From assembly GCF_019468565.1 (NCBI RefSeq), contig NZ_CP080521.1, positions 1,922,001 through 1,986,000 on the forward strand: a stretch of 64,000 nt of DNA, given 5' to 3'. Under the pieces are notes generated by a model, which worked only from the letters and a program-made list of their open reading frames with translations, had not been told where the DNA came from and made no database searches. A program made the position numbers and the translations under genes. Shown here one piece after another: positions 32,245-41,067 of the stretch (within the stretch, counting starts at the first letter, position 1; each line of letters opens with the position of its first letter). Source of the DNA: Pseudonocardia sp. DSM 110487 (GTDB lineage: Bacteria > Actinomycetota > Actinomycetes > Mycobacteriales > Pseudonocardiaceae).

Positions 32245-34886
32245 CCGGTCGGACGGTCCACGCCCTCGACGCCGCCGGGTACGTCCGCGACTGGCTGGCG
32301 GGGCCGGCCTGGTCGACGCCATGCGACGATCTCGGGGAGGTGCTCGACGCCGACGGTGAACCGTGGGGTCCGGGCGGGCGGTGGGTGCTGACCAACGGGC
32401 CGGACGTCGCCCCGCTCAAGCAGCGCCTGTACGCCCGGCGGCCGCTGGTCGTCGACCAGGAGCTCCCGGACGTCGTCGAGGGCGGCGCGCTGTCGTGGGT
32501 GGCACCCGGCGCGGCACGCACCGACACCGGCACCTGGCGGCGGATGCGGACCGGACGCGACGGCCTCGTCGACTGGAGCGCGTTCTGCGCCACGCCGGAG
32601 TACCGGCACGCCGTGGCCGGCACCGTCCTCGAGGTCGACCAGGCCGAGTGGCGCACCCTCGAGGTCGCCTGCACCGGCCCGTTCGCGCTGTGGGCGGGCG
32701 ACGAGCTGCTCGTCGCGCGCGACGACGTGTCCTACATGGAGCCGCTGCGCCACGAGGTGGCGGTGCGGCTGCGCTCGGGCACAACCCGGCTGCTGCTGGC
32801 CACATGGCAGGCCGCGTTCCGGGAGTGCCGGCACGTCGCCGCGGTGCGGGTCAGCGGCCTTCCGGTGCAGGTGGTGTTGCCGTCCCCTGGCGCCGACGAG
32901 TACGCCGCCGCGCTCGCCGAGCAGGTGCTCGACCGGGTCGCCGTGCGGTCATGGGCCGTGCCCGACGGGGTGGTGCGGCTGACCGGTCCCGCCGGTGCCG
33001 CGCTCACCGTGTCCGGCCCCGAGGGGGCCGTGACGCCGGTCGTCCTCACCGAGGGCCGCGCGGAGCTGCCCGTGGCGCGGCTGCGCGCGCAGGCAACGGC
33101 CGGGGCGTCCGTGCTGGAGACCGGCGAGAGGGCGCTGACCGTCCGCGTCGACGACCCCCGCTGCCCGGTACACCGCACCCTGCGGGTGGCGGCGTTGCCG
33201 GCGCGGCGGGCCGAGCCGATCGGCGACGATCCGGCGGTCTGGCGGGACGAGGTGCTGCGGCACGTCGCGGCCGGGGCGCCGGGGGTGGCCAGGGCGCTCG
33301 CCCGGCACGCGCTCGACGGGACCTCGCCGGTCCAGTCCGACCTCGCTCCCGCATTGCGCATGGTCGAGTCCAGGGCGGACTGCGCCGACTTCGAGGCTCT
33401 CGGGCTGCTTCTCCTCCTGCACCGCGTGCCCGGCGTCGACGAGTCGGTGGGGGATGCGCTGCGCGGCTTCAAGTACTGGATCGACCAGCCCGGCCTCGAC
33501 GCCATGTGCTACTTCACCGAGAACCACCAGCTCGTCTGGCACACGGCTGAGCTGCTCGCAGGCGAGGCATGGCCGGACGCCGCCTTCCGCAACACCGGGT
33601 GGACCGGCCGCCGGCACGCCGAGCACGGGCGCGAGCTGGTGCTGGCGTGGATCCGCCGCAAGCTCGCCGGCGGGTTCAGCGAGTTCGACTCGAACGCCTA
33701 CGTGGCGATCGACGCACTGGCGCTGGTGTCGCTGGTCGAACTGGCCGCCGACGACGAGGTGCGGCAGGTCGCAGAAGCACTGCTGGACATGCTGCTTCTC
33801 ACGCTGGCAGCCAACTCGTGGCGCGGGATCCACGGGTCCGCGCACGGGCGCTCGTACACCCCGACGCTGCGTTCGTCCCGGCTGGAGGAGACGGCGCCGA
33901 TCGTGTGGGCGCTGTGGGGGACGGGCGCCCTGAACGCGGCGGTGCTGCCGGCCACCGCACTGTGCCTTGCCCGCCACTACCGGCTCCCGCCGGTGGTACG
34001 GGCGGTGGCCACCGAGCTGCCCCCGCGGTGGAGCGGCCGCCAGGTCTACCGCGGCGAGCTGCGGTTCTCTTCCGACCTGCTCTCCCGCCCGTACGGCTCC
34101 GACCTGCACGTCTGGCGCACGCCCGACGCGATGCTCTCCAGCGTGCAGGACTACCGGCCCGGGCTACCCGGCCTCCAGGAGCACGTGTGGGGCGCGACCA
34201 TCGGGCCCGAGGTGCAGGTGTTCGCGACGGCGCCGGCCGCCGACACCACCAGCTCGTCGGCCCGGCCGAACGCGTGGGCCGGGCAGCGGGTGCTGCCCCG
34301 GGTGCGCCAGCACCGCGACGCCGCTCTCGTGGTCTATCCGGAAGCACTCTCAACGCACCTGTGGTTCCCCGCCCCGCTGATGGACGAGGTGCGCACCCGC
34401 GGCCCGTGGCTCGCCGGGCGGGTCGGCGATGGGTACGTGGCGGTGGCCGCACCGGGCGGCCTGCGTCCGGTGACCGCTGGGGACGAGGCGCGGCAGGCCT
34501 GGCTCCCGCGCGGGATGTGCGCGGCGTACGTGGCGACGGTCGGGCGGCGGGCCGATGACCGGTCGTTCGAGGCGTTCGTCGCGGCACTCGATGATCCGGA
34601 GTTCGCCGACGCCGCCGACGGCCCGCTCGTCCGGTGGACGGCCCGGGACGGGCGGATGCTCGAGCTGGGCTGGTCGGGGCCGTTCCTCGTCGACGGCGCG
34701 GTCGTGGGGTTGGGCACCGATGGCCGTCCGGAGGAACCGCCGCTACTGGACAACCCCGCGGTCCGGCTGCCGCGCGGCGCCCCGCGGCTGGAGGCGAGCT
34801 GGGCCGGGCACCGGCTCGTGCTCGACCTCGGGAGCGGGCGCCGCCTGGAGCCGGCCAGCGGTGCGACTCGTCGATCCGCGGGATGA
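32241..34886 (+). CDS. Large enzyme-like protein of unknown function coupled to a sugar importer
   Basis: 881 residues, starting in the stop of the permease gene (ATGA). No signal peptide, so cytoplasmic. The N-terminal half (1-330) is beta-rich (EWRTLEVACTGPFALWAGDELL). The centre (about 340-620) is helical, with aromatic and acid-rich segments: RGFKYWIDQPGLDAMCYFTE then NHQLVWHTAELLAG (410-440), GGFSEFDSNAYVAIDALALV (480-500), NSWRGIHGSAHGRSY (523-538). This looks like an (alpha/alpha) toroid of the polysaccharide lyase or glycoside hydrolase kind. A beta-rich C-terminal part follows (620-880). No named family is recognised. It probably acts on the imported saccharide. Confidence 0.7.
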   Translation: MTGRTVHALDAAGYVRDWLAGPAWSTPCDDLGEVLDADGEPWGPGGRWVLTNGPDVAPLKQRLYARRPLVVDQELPDVVEGGALSWVAPGAARTDTGTWRRMRTGRDGLVDWSAFCATPEYRHAVAGTVLEVDQAEWRTLEVACTGPFALWAGDELLVARDDVSYMEPLRHEVAVRLRSGTTRLLLATWQAAFRECRHVAAVRVSGLPVQVVLPSPGADEYAAALAEQVLDRVAVRSWAVPDGVVRLTGPAGAALTVSGPEGAVTPVVLTEGRAELPVARLRAQATAGASVLETGERALTVRVDDPRCPVHRTLRVAALPARRAEPIGDDPAVWRDEVLRHVAAGAPGVARALARHALDGTSPVQSDLAPALRMVESRADCADFEALGLLLLLHRVPGVDESVGDALRGFKYWIDQPGLDAMCYFTENHQLVWHTAELLAGEAWPDAAFRNTGWTGRRHAEHGRELVLAWIRRKLAGGFSEFDSNAYVAIDALALVSLVELAADDEVRQVAEALLDMLLLTLAANSWRGIHGSAHGRSYTPTLRSSRLEETAPIVWALWGTGALNAAVLPATALCLARHYRLPPVVRAVATELPPRWSGRQVYRGELRFSSDLLSRPYGSDLHVWRTPDAMLSSVQDYRPGLPGLQEHVWGATIGPEVQVFATAPAADTTSSSARPNAWAGQRVLPRVRQHRDAALVVYPEALSTHLWFPAPLMDEVRTRGPWLAGRVGDGYVAVAAPGGLRPVTAGDEARQAWLPRGMCAAYVATVGRRADDRSFEAFVAALDDPEFADAADGPLVRWTARDGRMLELGWSGPFLVDGAVVGLGTDGRPEEPPLLDNPAVRLPRGAPRLEASWAGHRLVLDLGSGRRLEPASGATRRSAG

Positions 34887-34897
34887 CGATCCGTCGT

Positions 34898-35479
34898 TCA
34901 CCGCAGCGACCGGACCGTGGTGTCGATCACGCCCGCGAGCTCGGCGGCTCCGTGGCCTGCCCTTGCGCGCACGCGTAGCCCGAGCACGAGGGTGAACAGT
35001 GACTCGGCGGTGGCGGTGACGTCGAGGTCGGCGCGCAGCTCGCCGTCGCGGAGCCCGCGTTGCAGGATCTCCTCGAGCGCATGGCGGGTGACGCCGAACG
35101 CGGCCTGCGTGCGCCCGTCGACGGCGGGGTCGTCCGCGCCGAGCTCCGTCGCCGTGTTGACGACGAAGCAGCCGCGAGCGGCGGCCCCCTCCTCCGGCAT
35201 GTCGACCATCCGGATCAGCCACTCCCGCAGCACGTCGGGCACCGGGCCGGGGCGCAGCAGGTGGTCGCGCGCCTCCGCGGAGTCCGTGGCCCGGTAGTGG
35301 TCGAGGGCGCGCAGGAACAGCGCGTGCTTGTCGCCGAAGGTGCGGTAGAGGCTGCTCGCCGAGAGGCCGAGCGCTTCGCCGAGATCGCGCACGGACGTGG
35401 CGTGGTAGCCGCGGCGCCAGAACAGGTCCGTCGCGCGCGCGACGACGTCGTCCTCGTCGAACTCCCGTGGCCGCGGCAC
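34898..35479 (-). CDS. TetR-family transcriptional regulator
   Basis: 193 residues from the GTG at 35479. HTH: VVARATDLFWRRGYHATSVRDLGEALGLSASSLYRTFGDKHALF (read in parts). The C-terminal half has RGCFVVNTATELG, the Cys-containing motif of the TetR_C_16-type group (AcrR/YxaF-like) that often controls efflux pumps. It is divergent from an MFS gene with two inverted repeats between them, so it most likely represses that pump and itself. Confidence 0.92.
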   Translation of the reverse strand: MPRPREFDEDDVVARATDLFWRRGYHATSVRDLGEALGLSASSLYRTFGDKHALFLRALDHYRATDSAEARDHLLRPGPVPDVLREWLIRMVDMPEEGAAARGCFVVNTATELGADDPAVDGRTQAAFGVTRHALEEILQRGLRDGELRADLDVTATAESLFTLVLGLRVRARAGHGAAELAGVIDTTVRSLR

Positions 35480-35499
35480 GGCCCGAGGGTACCAGTTGT

Positions 35500-35513
35500 G
35501 GAGCGTTCGCTCC
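35500..35513. promoter_or_regulatory. TetR operator candidate 1
   Basis: GGAGCG-TT-CGCTCC, a perfect 14-bp dyad in the 89-bp gap between the TetR and MFS genes, 21 bases from the TetR start. A related but imperfect site follows 37 bp downstream centre to centre (35536-35551). Confidence 0.5.
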
Positions 35514-35535
35514 CGTACTACGGTCTCGCCGGTAT

Positions 35536-35551
35536 GGGAACGAACGATCCC
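35536..35551. promoter_or_regulatory. TetR operator candidate 2
   Basis: GGGAACG-AA-CGATCCC, arms matching in 6 of 7 positions. It ends five bases before the MFS ribosome site GGAGG at 35556-35560. It shares the outward G(G/A)..CG core with site 1. Confidence 0.45.
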
Positions 35552-35568
35552 AAATGGAGGTAGGACAC

Positions 35569-36735
35569 GTGGCGCAGACTGTCGAGCGGGTCGGAGTGCG
35601 GCGGTGGGTCGCCGTGGCAGCGGTCGCCGTCGGGACGTTCCTGCTGGTCACGGCCGAACAGTTGCCGGTCGGACTGCTGACGCCGGTCGGCGCGGACCTG
35701 CGGGTGAGCGACGGCGTGGCCGGCCTCATGGTGACGATCCCGGGGATCGTCGCGGCGGTGGCCGCGCCGCTGGTGCCGGTGCTGGTGGGGCGGCTCGACC
35801 GCAGGGTGCTGCTCGGCGCGCTGATGGCGCTCATGACCCTGGCGAACGCGCTGTCGGCGCTCGCGCCGACGTATCCGGTGCTGCTCGGCTCGCGGGTGCT
35901 GGTCGGCGTTGCGATCGGCGGCTTCTGGGCCGTCGCGGGCGGGCTCGCCACGCGGCTGGTGCCCGAGCCGCACGTGCCGCGGGCGACGGCGCTGATCTTC
36001 GGCGGGGTGGCTGCCGCCAACGTGCTCGGCGTGCCGATCGGCACGCTGCTCGGTGACTTCGCGGGATGGCGGGTGGCGTTCGGCGCCCTCGGGGCGCTCG
36101 CCGCCGTCGTGCTGGTCGCGCTCTTCGCGCTCCTGCCGCCGCTGGTCGCCGACCGGCCGCTGCGGCCGCGGATGCTGCTCGCGCAGCTGCGCAACCGGGG
36201 TGTGGCCACCGGCATCCTGGTGACGCTGCTGGTGGTCACCGGCCACTTCGCCGCCTACACGTTCGTGAGCCCCGTGCTCCAGGAGCGGGCGGGCGTCCCG
36301 GCCGCGCTCGTCGGGCCGCTGCTGCTCGGGTTCGGCGCCGCGGGCATCGTCGGCAACTTCGTCGCGGGGTTCGCGGTGGCTCGCCGGCCGCACCGGACCG
36401 TGCTGGGAATCGTCGTCGCGCTCGCCCTCGTGCTGGCGCTCCATGCGCTGCTCGGCACGGGGGCCGTCGGCGGGATTGCGCTCCTGCTGCTGTGGGGCCT
36501 CGCCTACGGCGGTGTGTCGGTGAGCCTGCAGAGCTGGATGATCGTCGCGGCGCCGCGCGCCGTGGAGGCGGCCACGGCGCTGTGGGTGTCGGTGTTCAAC
36601 CTCGCGATCGGGCTCGGCGCGCTGGTCGGCGGCCTCGTCGTCGATCGCGCGGCGCTGGTCGGCGTCCTGTGGCTGGCCGCGGCGCTGTTCCTACTGGCCG
36701 CCGTCGCCGTCCGGGCCGGCGCACGGGCGGCCTGA
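35569..36735 (+). CDS. MFS efflux transporter (AraJ/Cmx-like, 12 TM)
   Basis: 388 residues from the GTG at 35569 (GGAGG, 8 bases upstream). Twelve hydrophobic segments with the DHA1 signatures: FLLVTAEQLPVGLLTPVGADLRVS in TM1, VPVLVGRLDRRVLLGALM (motif A region), LGSRVLVGVAIGGFWAVAGGLA (TM4) and TALIFGGVAAANVLGVPIGTLLGDFAGWR (motif C region, read in parts). This is the arabinose-efflux/chloramphenicol-resistance-like group; a drug or metabolite is the likely substrate. Controlled by the divergent TetR gene. Confidence 0.92.
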   Translation: MAQTVERVGVRRWVAVAAVAVGTFLLVTAEQLPVGLLTPVGADLRVSDGVAGLMVTIPGIVAAVAAPLVPVLVGRLDRRVLLGALMALMTLANALSALAPTYPVLLGSRVLVGVAIGGFWAVAGGLATRLVPEPHVPRATALIFGGVAAANVLGVPIGTLLGDFAGWRVAFGALGALAAVVLVALFALLPPLVADRPLRPRMLLAQLRNRGVATGILVTLLVVTGHFAAYTFVSPVLQERAGVPAALVGPLLLGFGAAGIVGNFVAGFAVARRPHRTVLGIVVALALVLALHALLGTGAVGGIALLLLWGLAYGGVSVSLQSWMIVAAPRAVEAATALWVSVFNLAIGLGALVGGLVVDRAALVGVLWLAAALFLLAAVAVRAGARAA

Positions 36736-36805
36736 CCGCCGCGAGCCGGTCCGTGCGCCGATCATTGCCATCTCAGATCCCGCGGCAATTGCGAGGAGTT
36801 CCGGA

Positions 36806-37519
36806 TCAAGCCTTGAGCAGGGCCTCGGCCAGGCCTGCCGGATCGGTGAAGCAGGCCTCGTGGCTGCCGGGTGCGGGCTGTGCGGTGACGCCGAGCCGTT
36901 CCGCGAACCGGCTCCAGCCGTACTCGCCCGGCGGCAGGGCGATGTCGTCGACGCTCAGCACGTACGACGCCGGGACGCCGAGTGCCGGGTCGAGCGGCTC
37001 GACCGTCTCGGTGAAGTACTGGTACGGCTGCGGCACCAGTAGGTCATAGATCGCGCGCTGCACCGCCTCCGGCGCATCCTGCATGAAGCCCGACTGCCAC
37101 ACCTCGAAGGGCAACGTGACGGAGTTGTTGCCGGACGCGGCGGCCTGAGCGGCGAAGAGCTCCTGGTACGCGGGCGGGACCTCGTCGTGGAGCGATCGGC
37201 CGGCTGCGGGGACGAAGGCGCTCCAGTAGACGAGCTTGCGCAGGCGCGACGCCAGTCGTGGGGCCGCGGCCGTGATCGGGTAGCCGCCCCAGCTGTGGCC
37301 GATGAGCGTGACGTCCCGCAGGTCGGCGGCCTCGACGAACCCCACGATCGCGTCCGCGACGTCAGCCAGGGTGTGCCGCGTGGGGTCGTCCCCGTCGTGC
37401 AGGCCCGGGAGCGTGGGGGTCAGGACGCGGGCTCCTGCGGCCCGCAGGTGCTGCGCGACGGGCCGCCAGGCCCATCCTCCGTGCCATGCGCCGGTGATCA
37501 GCACAAACGTCTCGGCCAT
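36806..37519 (-). CDS. Alpha/beta hydrolase (plant methylesterase/hydroxynitrile lyase-like)
   Basis: 237 residues from the ATG at 37519 (AAGGAG upstream). Motifs: FVLITGAWHGGWAWRPV (oxyanion region), the nucleophile elbow LIGHSWGGYP with Ser in GHSWGG, and the C-terminal histidine in APGSHEACFTDP. This layout is that of the salicylate methylesterase/hydroxynitrile lyase-like group common in actinobacteria. Substrate unknown. Confidence 0.9.
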   Translation of the reverse strand: MAETFVLITGAWHGGWAWRPVAQHLRAAGARVLTPTLPGLHDGDDPTRHTLADVADAIVGFVEAADLRDVTLIGHSWGGYPITAAAPRLASRLRKLVYWSAFVPAAGRSLHDEVPPAYQELFAAQAAASGNNSVTLPFEVWQSGFMQDAPEAVQRAIYDLLVPQPYQYFTETVEPLDPALGVPASYVLSVDDIALPPGEYGWSRFAERLGVTAQPAPGSHEACFTDPAGLAEALLKA

Positions 37520-37700
37520 CGCGTCTCCTTCGACCGTGGTGGGAGAGGCCACATCGTGCTGCGTTGAAGCGACGGCCGTCAACTATCTGTCACATGTTGA
37601 TCGGAATCGGTCGTAACGATCCCGTCCAATTCGTCCCGATCTTCGGCGCCTGGTCATACGCTCTCCCGATCGAGTCGACGACGCCTCGAGGAGCCACGTC

Positions 37701-39119
37701 ATGCGGATCACGGAGTTCGACAGGCGACGATTCCTGCAGGCCACAGGCCTGGTTGCGCTCGGCGGCACGCTCGCGGCGTGCGGTGGCGGAGGTGAGGAGC
37801 CTCCGGGCGGCGTCGTGGAACCGACGAGGGCGGGGCCGCAGGGCACGTTCACGGATCCGGCATCCCGATTGTCCGGGGCGCTGTCGATCCTGATGTGGAG
37901 CCACTTCGTGCCGGCCCATGACGCGTGGTTCGACCCGTGGGTGCGGGAGTGGGGCGACCGGGTGGGCGTCCAGGTCACGGTCGACCACATCAACTACGCC
38001 GAGCTGCCCGCCCGCACGCAGGCCGAGATCCAGGCCGGGCAGGGCCACGACCTCATCATGCACATCGCCCCGGTGCCGCAGTACGAGCCGAGCGTGCACG
38101 ACCTGACCGACGTCGTCACCGAGGCCGACAGCCGCCACGGCACGCAGCTGGAGCTCTGCCGGAAGTCCAGCTTCAACCCGACTACCCGCAAGTTCTTCGC
38201 GTTCACGCCGAGCTGGGTGCCCGACCCCGGCGACTACCGCACCAGCCTCTGGACGCCGGTCGGCCTGCCGAACGGCCCCAGCACGTGGGATGACCTGCTG
38301 CGGGGTGGCGCCGAGATCAAGAACAGCCAAGGGGTCCAGCTCGGGATCGGGATGTCCCAGGAGATCGACTCGAACATGGCGGGCCGGGCGCTCCTGTGGT
38401 CGTACGGCGCGTCGATCCAGGACGAGCGCGAGCAGGTGGTGATCAACTCGCCGGAGGCCGTCGAGGCGGTCGACTTCATGAGCCGGCTCTACCGCGACGC
38501 GATGACGCCCGAGGTCTTCTCGTGGAACGCCGCATCCAACAACCAGGGCCTGGCCGCCGGGCAGCTGTCGTTCATCCTCAACTCGATCTCGGCATGGCGG
38601 ACCTCGCAGGAGACCGACCCCGAGGTTGCCAACGACATCGCGTTCACGCCGCCGCTGCGCGGTCCCGCGGACGCCCGTGCCGCCAGCCACGTCATGTACA
38701 ACTGGATCGTCCCGACCTACGCCGCCAACCCGGACGCGGCGAAGGAGTTCCTGCTGCACTACACGGGCAACCTCGACCGCGTCGCCTGGGAGTCGCGGCT
38801 CTACGACTTCCCGGCCTACCCGGACGTCGTCCCCGACCTCGGCGCATGGCTCAAGGACGACCCGTACGGCGCGCAGCCCCCGGACAAGCTCGCCCTTCTC
38901 GAGAACGCCGTCGACTGGAGCACGAACGTCGGCTACCCCGGCCCGGCCAACACGGCGGAGGGCGAGGTGTTCGCGACGTTCATCATCCCGAACATGTTCG
39001 CAAGGGCCGCGCGCGGTGAGGTCACGGCCCAGCAGGCCGTTGCCGACGCGGAGGCCCAGATCCGCCCGATCTTCGACAACTGGCGCGCCAGGGGGTTGAT
39101 CGGGACGGGCGGGACCTGA
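37701..39119 (+). CDS. ABC transporter substrate-binding lipoprotein with Tat signal
   Basis: 472 residues. The N-terminus combines a twin-arginine motif (DRRRFLQATG) with a lipobox (GGTLAACGGG), so export is probably by Tat and then lipidation. The body is a family 1 binding protein (LMWSHFVPAHDAWFDPWVREWGD, QAGQGHDLIMHIAPVPQYE, NNQGLAAGQLSFILNSISAW). First gene of a complete importer: binding protein, ATPase, two permeases, 37701-41948. The 181-bp upstream gap contains no gene. Confidence 0.93.
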   Translation: MRITEFDRRRFLQATGLVALGGTLAACGGGGEEPPGGVVEPTRAGPQGTFTDPASRLSGALSILMWSHFVPAHDAWFDPWVREWGDRVGVQVTVDHINYAELPARTQAEIQAGQGHDLIMHIAPVPQYEPSVHDLTDVVTEADSRHGTQLELCRKSSFNPTTRKFFAFTPSWVPDPGDYRTSLWTPVGLPNGPSTWDDLLRGGAEIKNSQGVQLGIGMSQEIDSNMAGRALLWSYGASIQDEREQVVINSPEAVEAVDFMSRLYRDAMTPEVFSWNAASNNQGLAAGQLSFILNSISAWRTSQETDPEVANDIAFTPPLRGPADARAASHVMYNWIVPTYAANPDAAKEFLLHYTGNLDRVAWESRLYDFPAYPDVVPDLGAWLKDDPYGAQPPDKLALLENAVDWSTNVGYPGPANTAEGEVFATFIIPNMFARAARGEVTAQQAVADAEAQIRPIFDNWRARGLIGTGGT

Positions 39120-39122
39120 GAG

Positions 39123-40154
39123 GTGTACACGGTCGAGGTCAAGGACCTGCACAAGCACTTCGACGGGGTCCACGCGATCGACGGGATCGACCTCGCGACG
39201 AGCGAGGGCGAGTACCTGGTGCTGCTCGGGCCATCCGGATGCGGGAAGACCACGCTGCTGCGCACGATCGCCGGTCTGGAGGAGCCGACCAGCGGCGACG
39301 TGCTCATCGGTGGGCAGGTGGTCACCGGGCTGCCGCCGCGGGCGCGGCGGATTGCCATGGTGTTCCAGAGCTACGCGCTCTACCCGCACAAGACGGTGCT
39401 GGCCAACATCGTGTTCCCGCTGCGGGCGGCCCGGATGCCCCCGGAGGAGCGCGAGCGCAAGGCGAACACGGCCGCGGGGATGCTCGGCATCGAGCACCTG
39501 CTCGACCGCAGGCCGCGCCAGCTCTCCGGCGGCGAGCGCCAGCGGGTGGCGCTCGCCCGCGCGATCGTCCGGGATCCGACGGTGTTCCTGCTCGACGAGC
39601 CGCTGTCCAACCTCGACGCGAAGCTGCGGGCGAGCGCGCGCGACGAGCTGAAGCGCTTCCAGCAGGAGATCGGTACGACCACGATCTACGTCACCCACGA
39701 CCAGAGCGAGGCGATGGGGCTCGGGGACCGGATCGCGGTGATGTCGCAGGGGCGGGTGCGCCAGGTCGGCGAGCCGGTCGAGATCTACGACGACCCGGCC
39801 GACACGTTCGTCGCCACGTTCATCGGGTCCCCGCCGATGAACCTCGTGCCGCGGGGCGACACGCTCGTCGGCTTCCGCCCCGAGCACCTGTTGCCGGTCG
39901 AGAACGTGCCCGGTGAGCGGGTGACGGCCACGCTCGAGGTGCAGCGCATGGAGTACCTGTCCGGTGACCGGCACGTCTACGGCATCGTCGACCTCGGCGA
40001 GGGACCGAGCCGGGTCATCGCCCGGCTGCCTGCCACCGTCGAGACGCCGATCGCGGTGGGCGAGCGGCACGACTTCGCGGTGCCGGCCGGGCGGCTGCGG
40101 TTCTTCGACGCGGCGAACGGGGAACGCACGGTGCCCGTCCGGCTGGGGCCCTAG
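39123..40154 (+). CDS. Sugar ABC transporter ATP-binding protein (MsmK/UgpC type)
   Basis: 343 residues, GTG start three bases after the previous stop. Walker A GPSGCGKTTLL, Q-loop MVFQSYALYPHKTV, signature LSGGERQRVALARAI, Walker B VFLLDEPLSNLDAKLR, H-loop YVTHDQSEAM. The C-terminal regulatory OB/TOBE part is present (VGFRPEHLLP) but shorter than in MalK. It is the only CUT1-type ATPase in the window and could energise the other two importers that lack one. Confidence 0.95.
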   Translation: MYTVEVKDLHKHFDGVHAIDGIDLATSEGEYLVLLGPSGCGKTTLLRTIAGLEEPTSGDVLIGGQVVTGLPPRARRIAMVFQSYALYPHKTVLANIVFPLRAARMPPEERERKANTAAGMLGIEHLLDRRPRQLSGGERQRVALARAIVRDPTVFLLDEPLSNLDAKLRASARDELKRFQQEIGTTTIYVTHDQSEAMGLGDRIAVMSQGRVRQVGEPVEIYDDPADTFVATFIGSPPMNLVPRGDTLVGFRPEHLLPVENVPGERVTATLEVQRMEYLSGDRHVYGIVDLGEGPSRVIARLPATVETPIAVGERHDFAVPAGRLRFFDAANGERTVPVRLGP

Positions 40155-40158
40155 TGTG

Positions 40159-41067
40159 ATGTCCGCACCGGCACACCTCGCGCGCCGCCGTCTCTCCGAC
40201 CGGGACGGCGTGCTGGCGTGGCTCTTCCTCTCGCCCGCCGTCGTCTACATCCTCGCGCTGGTCGGGCTGCCGTTCGTGCTGGCCATCGCGTTCAGCCTGT
40301 CCGACGTGACCGGCGGCGACCCGAGCTTCGACTGGGTGGGCCTGCAGAACTTCGAGCGGATCTTCGCCGACCCGGTGTTCTGGCGCTCGCTGCGCAACAC
40401 GTTCGTATTCACCGCGGTGTCGATGCTCTTGATCGTCGTGTTCGGCAAGGTGCTGGCGAACGTCCTGATCGCGGACTTCAAGGGTCGCTGGCTGGTGCGC
40501 TTCCTCGTGCTGCTGCCCTGGACCACGCCGGTGGCGCTGTCGACGATCACATGGCTGTGGATGCTCGACTCGGTGTTCTCGCCGATCGACTGGGTGCTCC
40601 GGACCGCAGGGCTGATCCAGACCAACATGTTCTGGCTCGGCGTGCCGAACCTCGCGATGGCGTCGGTGATCGCCGTACACGTCTGGCGGCTGGTCCCGCT
40701 CGCGGCGGTGATCATGATGGCCGGGCTGCTGTCGATCCCGCGGGACGTGCAGGAGCAGGCCCTCGTGGACGGCGCGGGCTACTGGCGGCGGATGTTCGAG
40801 ATCACGATCCCGCTCACAGCGCCCGTCATCGCGATCTCGGCGCTCTTCGGCGCGATCTTCACGTTCACCGACATGACCGTGGTCTACGTCCTCACGCGCG
40901 GCGGCCCGACCAATGAGACCCAGGTGCTCGCCAGCTGGGCGTTCTTCCGCGGGATCGAGGGGAGCGACATCGGGCAGGGCGCGGCGATCGCGCTGTTCCT
41001 GTTCCCGCTGCTGCTGGCGGCGGCGATCGCGATCCTGCGGGCGGTGCGGCGGATGGAGATCGGGTGA
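40159..41067 (+). CDS. Sugar ABC transporter permease (MalF/UgpA type)
   Basis: 302 residues from the ATG at 40159, four bases after the ATPase stop (a GTG at 40156 is also open). Six membrane helices beginning LAWLFLSPAVVYILALVGLPF. The EAA loop is QEQALVDGAGYWRRMFEITIPLTAP. TDMTVVYVLTRGGPTNETQVL is the conserved periplasm-facing GGPxNxT region of this subunit type. Confidence 0.94.
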   Translation: MSAPAHLARRRLSDRDGVLAWLFLSPAVVYILALVGLPFVLAIAFSLSDVTGGDPSFDWVGLQNFERIFADPVFWRSLRNTFVFTAVSMLLIVVFGKVLANVLIADFKGRWLVRFLVLLPWTTPVALSTITWLWMLDSVFSPIDWVLRTAGLIQTNMFWLGVPNLAMASVIAVHVWRLVPLAAVIMMAGLLSIPRDVQEQALVDGAGYWRRMFEITIPLTAPVIAISALFGAIFTFTDMTVVYVLTRGGPTNETQVLASWAFFRGIEGSDIGQGAAIALFLFPLLLAAAIAILRAVRRMEIG

